Source: Synaphobranchus kaupii (taxonomy: Eukaryota > Chordata > Actinopteri > Anguilliformes > Synaphobranchidae). Taken from it: 64,000 nucleotides of DNA. Location: the NCBI GenBank assembly GCA_029718625.1, contig CM056389.1, positions 20,741,381 to 20,805,380 on the forward strand. The letters run 5' to 3'. Below the pieces are notes generated by a model, which ran no database searches, was not told the DNA's origin, and saw nothing but the letters and a program-made list of their open reading frames with translations. Positions 10,459-22,139 of the stretch are shown here, piece after piece (position 1 is the first letter of the stretch; every line of letters begins with the position of its first letter). Both the position numbers and the translations under genes were made by a program.

Positions 10459-11716
10459 TAGGGCTGCACGATATTGGAAAATTTTTGCGATTGCGTTATA
10501 TATATTTTTTGTGATATGAAAAAACACAGAAATACAATAATTTCACCAGATATGTGCTGCTTTTAACGTGAATAGCTCTATTTGGAAATAATTAATCACT
10601 CACCACAATACCATCGTATTCAGATAATATGCCTACTCATCTATCAATCCAGGCTAAAGTCCATGTTCCAACATGATATTAATAATGCATGTTGCTTACC
10701 CTAAAATAAGGGGGCTCAACTGTGAATGGGTTGAAGAAAGGTGGTGTCTAGAAGGGATCCAGGAGATTACAGGAGGTTGTATATCACTGTTCTCCAGTTT
10801 AAAAATGTGACATTAAAGCTGCAGTATCACATTAGGCAATTAACACGAGTGACAAAATTGATAAGTTAACATTTTATTCCACAATTACAAACCTCTCTTA
10901 AATAACCAAAATTAGAAGAAAAAAAATGAAAGAGCAACTATACACCAGTCCCCTGAGTGGTTTACAAATAAATACAACTTAAAATAGAACAAATAACAAC
11001 AGAACCATTTTCTTTCACAATCTACTTGACATTTTTTTTAAATCACATTTTCCTAGCAATAGTGGCAAAGTTACATTGAGTGCTGGCAATCCTAGCAAAA
11101 AAAAGATGAAATGAAACCATTAATTCGTTTAAAACTAGTTTCTTTCTCAACAGAGTACCTAACAGATAAAGAATCATGTTTAAAATTGCGTCTTTCTCAA
11201 TAATGTTACAAAAAACCAGTATACATTCTACAAATTACAACTGATCATTTATTTTCCCAGCAAATTCTTCCTTTTCTGTGCTTGTCCTGTTCCTCACTCA
11301 TTTTCAGGTTGTATTCTACAACATTTCATAGATGACTGAGGTGACACTTAACTTTCGTTATTCGATAAACAGATCAAGAACGATTGGTTCGCTGTGCACG
11401 CAGAGTGTGTGTGACCGTAGCATAAGCGCTTGTGTATTCAAGAAATCAGACTAAATTATGTTATATCAGACAGACTTTCTCCTAGATTAGTCATGGAAAA
11501 TGCAAACCTAGCGAGTTTTCATTTTGTATCAAGCAGCAAAAACGTTTTAGCATGACGGGATGATTTCATTTGGCTTAACAAGCAGCAAGAAGGTTTTATT
11601 ATGACGTGATGGATTTAATTTAACGCAAAAAGAAAACATTGCGTCCTTCACAATGTCACTATTGCTCATGCGCACGTTGCAATATCGATGCTGAAACGAT
11701 ATATCGTGCAGCCCTA
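10459..11716. mobile_element. hAT-type element, 1258 bp, non-autonomous
   Basis: The left end is TAGGGCTGCACGATATTGG and the right end is its inverse, ATATCGTGCAGCCCTA. The flanks are CTAAGCAT (10451-10458) and CGAAGCAT (11717-11724), an 8 bp target duplication with one mismatch. Eight-base duplications with TAGGG-type ends are the hAT signature. The interior is AT-rich and has no frame longer than about 70 codons, so it is a non-autonomous derivative. Confidence 0.85.
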
Positions 11717-11803
11717 CGAAGCATTGACTTGGTGTAGGCCTACAGTACATGTTGTCAGAATTGATATTTAGGATGAAACTATTTTATAAGGAAACGGCTG
11801 CAA

Positions 11804-12749
11804 CTATAGGTTTGTGACTGATGACATTCTTTTGACAAGTTTGTATAGAAGGTCCTTGATCTCCTTGGTCCTGTAGCAGTATATGAGGGGGTTAACCAGG
11901 CGGGGGAACAGGCTATAGAAGAGGGTGAGACTGATGCGCAAATCTGGGTTGCCCTTTATGAAGGACAATGTGGAGCTCAGGTATACGAAGAAGTTGGGCA
12001 GGTAAATTATTCTGATGATTCACACCTGTGTGGCGCAGGTGGAGAAAGTTTTGTAGCGTCCCTCTGCGTTCGCCATCTTCAGCACTGCGACGATGATGCT
12101 GATGTAAGAGAATATGATGAAGGTGAGCGGCACCAGGAGCACAACCATCGCCTGGGACAAGGACAGGGGGTAGAGCTTCCGGGTGTCGCCGCACACCAGG
12201 GGGAAGACTTACAGCGTGTCACAGTAGCAGTGGATGATCCGGTTGGGCCCACAGAAGGGCATCAGGGAGGTGTAGGCCAGGGTGTTGCCTGGTGTTATCA
12301 CGGCGGTAACCCAGGATAAGGCAGTCAGGGCCCCCATAATGCGGTTGGTCATCAGCACCGGGTAACGCAGTGGGAAGCATATGGCCAGGTAGCGGTCCAG
12401 CGACATGCTCATCATGATCAACGAGTTGAGAGTCCCAAAGTAGTGGATCAGAAATCCCTGGAAGATGCAGACATGGAAGAGGATGGCGCTGTCCTCCAGC
12501 CAGTACCGGGCGATGGCTTTGGGCAGTGCCACAGTGCAGAAGCCAATGTCGGAGAAGGCCAGGCTCAGCATGATGATGTACATGGGCTTCTGGAGCCGCC
12601 GCTCGATGAAGAACAGCATGACCAGGAGGGAGTTCCCCGCCACGGTGGTCACATAGATCAGGAAGAAGAAAGCACCCATCAGCTCATCGTACTCAGGGTG
12701 GAGGCCTGGGAAGCCCACAATGAATTCTGAATACTGTGGACTGGTTCAT
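11804..12749 (-). pseudogene. Olfactory receptor pseudogene
   Basis: Reading leftward from the ATG at 12749, the protein begins MNQSTV. After a one-base frameshift near 12725 it continues with FIVGFPGLHPEYDEL, the GN of TM1 (VAGNSLLV), LQKPMY at the end of the first inner loop, MSLDRYLAICFPLRY at the end of TM3, and NPLIYCY in TM7, ending at 11804-11806. These are OR signature motifs in the right order, with a normal length of about 310 codons. Two stop codons interrupt the frame: TAA directly after HCYCDTL (about 12209) and TGA after TCATQV (near 12026). With the N-terminal frameshift there are three disabling changes, so this is a pseudogene and not a sequencing slip. It is not closely related to the ORs at 38 and 52 kb. 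Confidence 0.9.
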
Positions 12750-12755
12750 CTGTAG

Positions 12756-12774
12756 CAAGAGAGAGAGAGAGATT
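12756..12774. repeat. Short GA microsatellite
   Basis: An AG dinucleotide run (about 7 repeats) sits between the OR pseudogene and the truncated LINE end. Confidence 0.8.
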
Positions 12775-12784
12775 AATTATATTA

Positions 12785-13010
12785 ATATAATTTATCAGTT
12801 TGCAAATGTGCCTTCTCTTTTTCAAGTAGGGAAAACCCAATATAAAAATTTCCTTAGAAAAGGCCTCCCCCAGTGTGGTAAAAAGCCTTCCCAAAAAACA
12901 AAACAGAGAAATCAGCCTTATACAGTCCATAAAACAATGAAAAACAGTTTCTCTTTTTCTACAGAAAGGACAGTCAGAGCTCACATCTGAGTTTATGACA
13001 GAAACAAAAG
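12785..13010 (-). pseudogene. LINE ORF2 3' piece (cysteine-rich region) beyond the hAT insertion
   Basis: The minus-strand frame reads AFVSVINSDVSSDCPFC, then RKRETVFHCFMDC, then GFPYLKKRRH. This is the zinc-binding CxxC...H...C segment after the reverse transcriptase in Tx1-type ORF2. It follows directly from the frame ending RILHGAVAVN at about 15290 on the far side of the hAT-like element. Frame and sense therefore agree across the insertion once the 5 bp target duplication CATTA is counted once. Confidence 0.8.
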
Positions 13011-13354
13011 CATTACAGGGCTTGACATTAAGGTACATTTGCTACTGGCCCTCCGGGCCAGTGACCTTCTTACGTAACTGGCCCCAACATTGTAACCACT
13101 GGCCCAGGAAGTATGACCCTGTTAATATTGACTCGGCAAATTAAAATTTAATTTGGATCAAACCCTGTGGACTGATCCACCACCTGACCCTTGAAGAGTG
13201 CTGAATCCCTACAATACACCAAAAATGTACATACTATAGATATCTACTAAAGTCCATTTTACTGTATATTTTAAATAATATAACTAAATCTAATTGAACC
13301 TAATATATATCTAAAATAATATAATTAATGTGTTATTGTTATTAATATTATAAT

Positions 13355-14387
13355 TAGGGATGCAGAAATAACGTTAATTTCAATCCAAAATTAATATAAA
13401 TAACTTTAACAACCAATCTGTCGCGCGATCACCCAAATAGCCTGTGATAACGTTAATGATAAAAGAAAAACAACCAGGTAACGTTATAACCGCGCTCTGT
13501 AAAAAGACGAAATTGCAGGGTACGTTTACATGCACACTAATACTCCGATCTGAACCCGGTTATGGCAATACTCTGGTTACTGAAATGGTCATGTAAACAC
13601 CTTTATCCGATAATGTAAGGTCATAATCCGTGTTTTCGAAACCCGATTAACACCCCTGGTTTTTTGGCCAAACTTTCGATTTTTTGGAGCATGTAAACAC
13701 CTTTCTCCGGTTTCTTTCGGCTTTTCAAAACTACGCATGTCAGGCAGAAGAGGCGGTGTAACGTCAAAATGATTCCACCCGTCAACATTTGCTATGCCTG
13801 GGGTTCCTTCAGCATCTCACTTCCAGAATTTTATTATTAAATTCGCATTTCACCGGTGAAAATATATTGTTCAGTGTTACGTGCTTGTGTTTGTACTAGC
13901 TAGTTTGTGGCTAGCACATTAAATAACTGAAATTTTCGGGAAATTCGCCAGATTTAGAGATCGGTAAAGCTAGCTAGTACAATAATATAAATCAACCACT
14001 ACTAGCAATTAGCTATAAATAAGTAGCTATAATTACTAGCTAGCTATAATAATAATAATAATAGTCTAACGTAAATCTTTGACGGGCGGATCATTTTTGT
14101 CCTTACAACGGGAAGCAGTTAGTAGCTACGTTTTCCACAGAGCTGATTATGGAGAGAATCATGTAAACGCGGCTTTTGGAGTAATCACATTTCTTATGTC
14201 CATGTGAACGCAATAAGTTAAATACTGGCGTAAGCTGATAGTTTCCAGTAATCGGATATTGCTGTGCATGTAAACGTAATACATTCGGTCCAATATTTGT
14301 GAAGGATTCGGCCGAATCCGAACCATTACAAAAGGACCAAATCCAGCCGAATCCGAAACCGAATATTACTGGATCTGTGCATCCCTA
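13355..14387. mobile_element. Second hAT-like element nested in the first, 1033 bp
   Basis: The ends are TAGGGATGCAGA and TCTGTGCATCCCTA. The flanks are a perfect 8 bp duplication, ATTATAAT, at 13347-13354 and 14388-14395. Near the right end the words GGCCGAATCCGAA and GCCGAATCCGAA repeat, as in many fish hAT repeats. No transposase frame is present. More than half of it is a further insertion. Confidence 0.85.
13521..14279. mobile_element. Third-level nested MITE with TACGTTTACATGCACA ends
   Basis: The left end reads TACGTTTACATGCACA and continues CTAATACTCCGAT. The right end is the inverse of TTACGTTTACATGCACA, continuing GCAATATCCGAT. The word CATGTAAAC recurs inside (about 13591, 13690, 14160). 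The interior is non-coding. The exact borders and target duplication are unclear; the end motif resembles Harbinger-type fish repeats. Confidence 0.65.
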
Positions 14388-14634
14388 ATTATAATATAAT
14401 ATAACGTTACACATTAAAAAGTATTGGATGATACTGTAGTCAAGTAGACTGGCTAGCACAGTGTATTCTCAAAACCGCTAGGTGGCAATGTGTATCAAGC
14501 TAAGGCACAATGCAAACTTTAGTTTTTGAAACTGGAGTGCTGCCTACTCGGGCGTCTCTGTGAAATAACTACATCGCCAAAACTGAACTAACTAGCTAGC
14601 TAGCTAGCTACCTTATCGACTATATATATTCCAC

Positions 14635-14862
14635 TCACTTGTCTGCGTATGCCGGCATTGACTGGCAGAGCTTACAGGAAACCTTATTGCTGACGGGGTC
14701 ATAGCCCAGCCAACCCCACCGCTCCAGCCATTGGGGTTGAAATTTCCTCACCCTCTTCGCCTCATACTCCCTATCACTCTCTTTTTGTTCTTCTGGTGTT
14801 TTCCTTTTCTTTCCCGTGTTTTTCCCTGGTGTTTGTCCCTGGCACAGTGGTTTTAGGAACAT
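14635..14862 (-). pseudogene. hAT transposase first exon with TTF-type zinc finger
   Basis: The minus-strand frame (ATG at 14862) is lysine-rich (KKRKTPEEQKESDREYEAK), then reads RKFQPQWLERWGWLGYD and CKLC. This W...W...CxxC arrangement is the TTF-type finger that precedes the transposase in many hAT proteins and in the ZNF862-like domesticated family. The frame reaches GACAA followed by GTGAGT (about 14634-14639), a good splice donor, so it may be a genuine first exon. No later exons are seen in the element. Confidence 0.65.
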
Positions 14863-15284
14863 TTTTTAACTTTCCAAGGCTGCGTGCGGTGCGCTATACG
14901 AGTGACAGGGATCTAGTGAGCGTCGATATCTCGAAAAAAATAACTGACCCTGGACCAGTGGCAACTTCACCAAACATTGCGAGTGCTCCTGTTGTCACGG
15001 TGATGAAAGGACGCGATCGCAGCTGCGAGATGCGCGCTCACTCGGCGCTCTGCGATTTCACCGAAGTTTATTCACATCGCATCATTAGTATTGAAGGAAA
15101 ATAGTGGGAGATTGTCTTTTACTGTATTGTATTTTTAACTGTATTGTATTTTTTTTGTATAGCCTGCCTAGCTACTGGCCCCATGGGCCATTGAAAAGTT
15201 TAATCAGCTGGCCCGTAGTGGCCCGGAGGGTTCAAAATATGCCGCCGGGCCACCGGGCAGATGGTAATGTCGAGCCCTGCATTA

Positions 15285-18200
15285 ACCGCCACTGCCCCAT
15301 GCAGGATCCTCCACTGCAAATCGCCAGCTTTTTTGGTCAATGGTGGTTTGTACAGAGCTCGCCATGCAGGTCTAACGCTCTCCTGCAACTCCAACCTAGC
15401 CCTCCATGGAGAGTCTGCCCTGCCCTTCAGCCTCTCTTTATTAAGCGCTTTCACCACAATCTTGTACAGGCGCTTACCTTTCATTGTAGACATTCCTACC
15501 CCCTCACAGTCACCAAAGTCCAGAATTGGGCCATTGTATTCCAGTCCGTTGAGGTCGGGAGCTAGCGAAAGCTCTGGAAATGGATCTGATGCAATGTCAG
15601 ATTTATTCCCGGCCAAGTAGTCCGTGAGGAGAGCCCACTCAGGTTCAGTCAGAGCCTCTCTCCACCTGTTCAGTACCGTTTGCATGAAGCGCACCGATCT
15701 CACCCCAAGATGAGAGGCAACCACCTCTGAAGCATGTAGCCCAGGCCCAGCTAAGTCTGCTATACACCACAGCCTAACAGCCCCGGTAGTACACAACAGC
15801 TCAGTGAGCCCAGGGGTAGCCCCACAGGCTATGTCCAGATGCGCTCCATATACCAGTGGTTCCTCCAGTAGCCAATGCATGGATGTTGGGGGTCCCAATG
15901 CGTTACCCCTTAAAACCCCCCAGACCTTAAATAACCCCTGGTAAAAATGAGGTAAGCCACCCAGCCGTAACCGTGTCACTTTCAAAAGGAACAAGGTCTT
16001 GTCCAGTCCCAGACCACCTACTCGCCGAAATATAGTGTCAGCCACTGGTCGCCACACCACCTCCTCCAGGCCGAACAGGTATTTTTGAATGAACTGAAGG
16101 CGAAAAGTCGCTCCAAGATGTATCAGTCCTTGACCTCCCTCTTCCTTTGGAAGGTACAGAACACTCTGAGGCACCCAATGTAGCCGGTCCCAGAAAAAGT
16201 CCACCATTACCGCCTGAACTTTCGCAAGGAGACCTGGGGGGGGCTCCACACAAGCAAGGCAGTGCCAGAGGGCAGACGCCACCAAATTGTTAATAAGAAG
16301 TGTGCGCCCCCTGTAGGACATGTGTGGGAGTAGCCATTTCCATTTGCCCAGTCTTCCCTCCACCTTTTCAAGAACTCCCTCCCAGTTCTTTTGTATAAAC
16401 ATTTCATCACCAATAAAAACACCCAAATATTTTACTTTTCCATATTAACCCTCCAGGCAAACATGGTATCCCACCTCCCCATTCCCCAACCAATTTACTT
16501 TGGCGGAAGACAGAACTCTGAACTCCTGCACAATAGCGTTCAGCTTATCTATATCACCCTGATTGGAAACCATTATAGCGATATCATCGGCATAGGCTGA
16601 TAAATAAAAACTGGTACTGCAGTCCGGTATTTTGAAACCGGAAAGTTCCTTCCATATTCTATGAAGCAGAGGCTCTATTGCCAGAGAGTATAACATCCCT
16701 GACAACATCCCGGCCGAACACCTCTCTGTACTTTAAAAGGAGCACTCAAACCACCATTGACCTTAATTACACTTTACAACCCGTATGACCTGCCCCATCA
16801 CATCCCTCAACCTAATATCCAGAGCCTTTGACAGAACTTTGTAATCTGTCGTTAACAGAGAGACGGGCCGCCAGTTCTTCAGGTCTTGCAGGTCGCCTTT
16901 CTTTGGCAGCAGGGTAATGACAGCCCTCCGACAGCTTAACGGCAAAGACCCCCTGGCCAGACTGTTATTCAGCACTTCCAGAAAATCCTTTCCCAACAGC
17001 AGCCAGAATGCCCGATAAAACTCAGGAGGAAGCCCATCTATGCCAGGGGCTTTCCCGTTCTCCATGCTCAGTAGGGCATTGTGAAGCTCTGTTAAAGACA
17101 AGGTGCTCTCAAACCCTGCCCTGTACTCATACATGAGTTGAGGCAAGCCATGGAAAAAAGCAGTCGGCACATCCTCTGCTTCCCCATACTCACTCTCATA
17201 CAGCTCGGCATAAAACTGAGCTGCCCTCTTGCAAATATCAGAGGGATTGGTGAGTTCCAGGCCTGCAGCAGACCGGAGTGAATGTATGCATCTGCTCTGG
17301 CCATTTTTCCTTTCCAGACTGAAAATTTTTTTTCATGGGGCATCCATCTGCGTAATGCTCTGAAACCGCAAACGGACCAGAGCCCCCTGTGCTTTTACAC
17401 CTAAAAGATCTACTAATGCTGCCTTTTTCAATTGGAGCACTTCAATATGTGCTCTGTCTCCTGTGGCTTCCACCAAATTTTGGAGATCCACTATTTTGGT
17501 CTCCAGGGCTTTCATTGACCTGGTGATATCTCTTGTGACATTGACAGTGTACTGCTGGCACAGTTGTTTTATTTTTGCTTTCCCAACATCCCACCATTGT
17601 TGCAGTGATGGAAAAGAAGCCTTCTCTAACTGTAACCTTTCCCAAAAAAAACACCAAAACCTCTTTAAAATGAGCATCGTCCAAGAGTGCTGTATTAAAA
17701 TGCCAGTAAGCACTCCTAGGCTTTACTGTTTGGAACAAGACTGTACAGGACACCAGGCAATGATCGGAAAACCCTACTGGAGTGATACTGCATGACTTAA
17801 TAGTGCTAGCATGGTGTCTATAGCCATATAATCTATTAAATCTGGCCATAGTAATAAAGTTATCCCTTGCCTGTGTCCAAGTGTACTGTTTTTGATTACC
17901 ATGGGCATTTCTCCACATGTCGTTCAAACTGTGGGCTTCTATCACCCGGGTGAAGGCCCTCTGAGAGGCTATATGAGGCTCTACATGGTTCCTATCCAGC
18001 CTATGATCTACTGTACAATTAAAATCCCCTCCAAGGAAAAGATACTCCTCTTGTCTGCAATTTTGTAGCACAGAATCAACTTTTCCAAAAAAAATAACCC
18101 TCTCAATACCTATGGTTGGTGAGTAGGCATTGATGAATATTATCTTATTTTCCCCAAACAAAGCTGTAACTTTCAACAATCTCCCCTGTACTATCTCCTC

Positions 18201-18455
18201 TACCTCACAGGACTGAGGTGAGAAGTTTCTGGAAAATAATATAGCCACACCTCCACTAATAGAGCTCTTATGACTTAAAATTCATTTCCCTTTCCACTCT
18301 CTTCTCCAGTCAGCGGCATTCATATCATCGCTATGGGTTTCCTGAGTGAACATAACATCCACTCTTTTCCGTTCCATTAACTCAAATAAAACCACCCTCT
18401 TTCTAGGATCTCTAGCACCATTTAAATTGAGTGTGCAAATTCTGAACTCTCCCAT
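15285..18455 (-). pseudogene. LINE ORF2: endonuclease and reverse transcriptase, broken
   Basis: The start is placed at ATG 18455 (MGEFRICTLNLNGA). The endonuclease shows TQETHSDD, FLGGDFNCTVD and GFSDHCLV, matching the metal- and DNA-binding residues of the APE-like family. A TGA interrupts it at 18282-18284, and a frameshift occurs in the A/T run near 17645. The reverse transcriptase has NGKAPGIDGLPPEFYR, LPKKGDLQDLKNWRPVSLL and the catalytic SAYADDIAIM. About 100 codons that should hold the first catalytic aspartate are missing near 16770, where VMGQVI is followed within a few codons by KVNGGLSAPFKVQRG. The C-terminal part runs on to 15285, where the hAT-like element interrupts it. The protein nicks target DNA and copies its own RNA in intact relatives; this copy cannot. 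Confidence 0.85.
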
Positions 18456-18519
18456 TTGATTTATATGAAGAGATAGAAACAAGGACAATGCAGAAAAAAA
18501 TAAAGAAACAGAAAAAAAA

Positions 18520-19877
18520 TTAATCTTTATTTGCTTGATTTCTCAACCTTTGAGCAATTTTTTTAAGCCTATATCCCTCCTGCTCGGTAAAAGACTGCTC
18601 CCCCTTCCCCCCCATAAAACGTCGAACCGACTCCAAGAATTTTCCACGATCTGGAAAATGATCCGTGACCTTTACTCCTTGCATACCCTTTGTAGCTTGG
18701 AGGAACCTCCTAATCGCGTCAAAAGAATAAGCAAGACATAAAGCGGCCAGAGCGGTAGACAGTGCATCTGAGAAAGGAGAACGGACTGCCGAGAATGAAA
18801 GTATGACGGCCACAGAGGTAGCGGAGGCTGTTTTAGCGGATTTGGGGGAAGAAGGGGAAATGTCTGTTGGTGAAACTGAGCAGGAGTTATTTAAATTGCC
18901 AAGAAAAAGGAAAGCAGATTCTCGCCTCGGCAAGAAAGCAATGAAAAAGGATAATAAAAACATTAGTGAGGAGGTAACAAGTAAAACCATGGTCTCGGAC
19001 GAATCCGATAAAGAAAGTAGCGGATCCTCAGACAGCTCGGTTCTATCCAATAAAAGTAGGAGGGTGGGGTTAAGAAGTGGTTATCCTCTTCCCCTCCCTG
19101 TTCTGTCTCTACCACTGCTCTCCCAGTGTCCGCACCCACCCCGCTCGGACCCGCTGTCTGCATATCGGTGTTCTCCGCAGCACCCCTTTGCCCAGGTCCC
19201 TCTGCAGTAGCTGAAGGCCCCACTGTAGCAGCCAAGTCTGACGGAGGAGCAGTTCCAGCTCCGTCTGTTTTCTCCGGACAGGAACAAATTAAATGCCCTG
19301 TCTTCCCACAACCAAAGCATTTCATGGTTTCAGAAGTAGCGAAAACGATATAATCGAAATTATCTATTTTAAATCTAAATGCTACATTCAGTTCTTCTGT
19401 ATTGTTATGAAGTATCATATGTAATTGTCTCCTGAAAGACACTACGTGTTTTAAAGGGGGAGATTTACAACCAAGGGGAACTTTCTTAATCTGTGATACT
19501 ATTTGCCCGTGACGGGCTAACTCTCTTAATAAGCGTTCATCCTTTATTGAATGTCCCCCCGTTTGTAAAGTTATTCTCCTCGCCGGGTTGACGAGAAAGA
19601 GCACATCTGTCAGAGTTTCCTGTATTATTATCCCACTTTCAACTGCTTCGTTAACTTTCTCAATACTATCTAAGAAAATCACAATCGCATTATTCATTTG
19701 AGATGCAGACCAAATGCTGTTATGCCCGACAACTTCACCGACCGCTAAACTACACTCCTCTACTGAACAGATAACCGCGGGCGTTACCTTGATTCCATGC
19801 CGGCGCAAAAGCTGATCAAACGCCATGGAGGCTGTGGCCATGCCGACCAGCAAAACGACGGTCGGCAAGGTCGTCAA
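18520..19877 (-). pseudogene. LINE ORF1: RNA-binding protein with CCHC knuckle, frameshifted
   Basis: The frame from 19877 has an N-terminal region with AFDQLLRRHGIKVTPA, a central RNA-recognition-like part and a CCHC knuckle (CFGCGKTGHLICSC) at roughly residues 190-205. Around 19000-19070 the frame changes. The downstream frame (to 18520) supplies an acidic serine linker (LSEDPLLSLSDSSETM) and the conserved tail FPDRGKFLESVRRFMGG and EQEGYRLKKIAQRLR. In Tx1-type elements this protein coats the RNA in a ribonucleoprotein. The plus-strand frame at 18803-19210 is its shadow. Confidence 0.75.
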
Positions 19878-20090
19878 TACAAAATCAATACAAACAAAAT
19901 CCGTAAATGTGCTTCAGTACTATATTAGCTAAACCAAATTAAAAGAACCTCCTGCAATACAGTACAAAGTAACAGGAAAGTAAGAGAAAAAATGGAGAAA
20001 AAACTCACTCATTCAAGTGCAACAGCTGCTCTAACACGCACACTCTCACAACAACCTCCACCTCTGAGAGAGAGAAATGTAAAAACATAA

Positions 20091-21249
20091 GAGATTTATG
20101 TGAATTTTAGCCTGATTCTTTTAACAGATTACCTTTTTTATTCCACTGGCAGGCACTGCAAAAGAATATTAGAGCATGGGGAGTGTCCCATCCTGTGTCA
20201 GACAGGTGTTTTTTGAACCTCTCAGTCTTTTTCTTTTTTTCCCCGTCTCAACTTTTTTGGAACGTGTTGCAGGCATCAAATTTGGAATTAGCATATATTT
20301 ACAAAAATCAGTGAAGTTGATGAGGTAAAACATTAAAGTGATGAACAAGTAGAATCTGTAATATGCTTATAACCACATTATTTATGGCTATTAAAGTATG
20401 CACCAATAAAGTGCAAGTAATAAATTCCTTTCAATTTCCAACTTGTTCAATTTCAGTCTATCTATATCTCTTTATTCCTGTATGCTGAAAAAAAGGGTGG
20501 AGTTGAAAATGGGACCATGGCTACGTCGACCTGAAACCTCAACCAATACATATTTTGGTCTCATTACTCCCATTGTTTGACGCGTATAAAACTGTGCTGT
20601 CCCGCTAAGAAATCCTCTTTGAGCATGCAGCATAATACTGGCTTGTATTGTGCTACACAATATCGCTGCCTGCCGCAGAGTCCCCATCTGACATCGATGG
20701 TCCTCCAGAGCCCCTTGCTCCTGCTGATGTTCCAGGCCCACCTGTGGATTTTCCTCTAAATGAGAGACTGAGTGGTCATGCAATGCAAGATACTATTGTC
20801 CCAAATTACTTTTGAAGGTTGATCACAGATGATGGACATGTGCCTATTTTGTTGAAGATATTTTTGATTAATCAAAATTACATTTCTGATTGACATAATT
20901 TTTGTTGAGATCATTTTATGATCACAAACTCATTATTTGGTTGAATACACTGTTCTGACAGGTAGGCAAGAGGCCACTGCAAATGTGGCAAAAAATAAAT
21001 AAATGAATATCAAACATAAAGGTTACAAATTATGTATTATTTCAATTTACAAACTTAAAAAAAAAAAAAAAATTTTTTTTAAATTTATATTGAAACATAT
21101 TTTTTAATGAATTGTATAGTACAATTTTGCTCTGGTAATCCACTCTAAATCCTGTTTTTGATTTGAACTACCCGTTTTGAAGATTTGATTTCCTGATCTA
21201 AGTGATCCCAATCCTGTTTTTGGGTTTTGAACTACCCAGAATCCCAATC
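20091..21249. other. Unassigned repeats, no gene recognised
   Basis: About 20248-20300 contains CAACTTTTTTGGAACGTGTT, a word seen in common fish repeats. 21050-21080 is a poly-A/T stretch. 21140-21290 holds a loosely repeated unit with AATCCTGTTTTTG and TTTGAACTACCC. A minus-strand frame at 20472-20783 has no recognisable domain. Confidence 0.35.
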
Positions 21250-22139
21250 TGATCCAATCGGATAGGGATTAAAAGTTTTGAACTACTGTGCCCTGAGGGC
21301 CAATTATTGAATCAGGCAGCCAATTATCTGAAAAGCAGAACAACTGAAGCCCGTTCGCTGCCTGGATGCCTCCCGACAAAAGGCCTTCAGTGTCCCAGAG
21401 AGGCAGTAATTTCCCCCAGAACTCCGCTTCCATTCGCTCCTGCTTACAGAAAGTGAAGCCAGCAAACTCCGCGGCCAAGACAGGCCCCTGGTTTCCAACC
21501 CTCACCTTCCTGCCACAGCCTTTCCCTTCTGTTCCTTTGGTGTAAAAAAAAAACCAAAGGTTGTTTTTCCCGCTACTACCTCTTGCCTTGTCTGTGTCAC
21601 AACTCTCTAGACCTGTGCTACAATGGTTGGGAAAAACTCCCAAGCTGAAAACTTGGCAATGGCTCGGTCTGGAAAAATGACTTGTGATATAAATTCTGAC
21701 AAATCTACATTTAGTGAAGTTTCACTTATGCTCCCTGGTTCGTCAGGTGGCACTTAACTTGACAATACCGAACATAGCTAACTTTGTTATTCCCTTTCAT
21801 AAATGACAAAAACCTAAATGAAATCCCGCCCTTATTCTTCTTTCACTGAGTCTAAAAAGATTGAGGGGTCGATTTACTAAGATCCCAAATAAGGGGTGTT
21901 ATTTTGCGGGCGCAGCCAAAATATTTGCACATCATTTCATACTTTGCGGATGATCAACAAAGAGTCATTATGTAAAACTAGCCGCTAACAGCCATATTTA
22001 AATCAAAGATTTTGATTGTTTGGAATGGTTACACTATCAGAAAATGGTGAAAAAAGTGACAATTAATGGGATAAAAAATGAATAGGATGCAAAAAAAAAA
22101 AGAATGGGAAATAAATGATTAATCATGTTATTTTAGGGT

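Larger units (their letters stand above)
13016..15279 (-). mobile_element. hAT-like element with CAGGG ends, 2264 bp, inserted in LINE ORF2
   Basis: The left end reads CAGGGCTTGACATTA and the right end is the inverse of CAGGGCTCGACATTACC. CATTA flanks it on both sides (13011-13015 and 15280-15284), a 5 bp target duplication. Subterminal words such as CTGGCCC/GGGCCA recur at both ends. It contains an exon with a TTF-type zinc finger (14635-14862). CAGGG ends with 5-6 bp duplications fit a hAT subgroup (hAT5-type in repeat nomenclature), not classical 8 bp hATs. Much of its interior (13355-14387) is a later insertion. Confidence 0.8.
12785..20090 (-). mobile_element. Tx1-like L1 retrotransposon, minus strand, interrupted
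   Basis: On the minus strand the order is 5' leader (about 19880-20090), ORF1 (18520-19877), ORF2 with endonuclease (17442-18455), reverse transcriptase (16445-17320) and C-terminal region (15285-16426). A 2.26 kb hAT-like insertion follows (13016-15279), and the last ORF2 piece is at 12785-13010. The CCHC knuckle of ORF1, the opening RICTLNLNGARD of ORF2 and the overall size fit the Tx1 branch of vertebrate L1. The 3' end is cut off inside ORF2 at about 12785, next to the OR pseudogene, so no 3' UTR or tail is present. Stops, frameshifts and an internal deletion make it inactive. Confidence 0.85.

Noticed and set aside
14796..15620. Plus-strand frames of 102-153 codons
   Set aside because: They overlap the hAT-like exon and the LINE ORF2, both clearly coded on the minus strand; no domain is seen in the plus frames.
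18803..19210. Plus-strand 135-codon frame
   Set aside because: It is the reverse-strand shadow of the LINE ORF1 linker and knuckle region, which has recognisable motifs on the minus strand.
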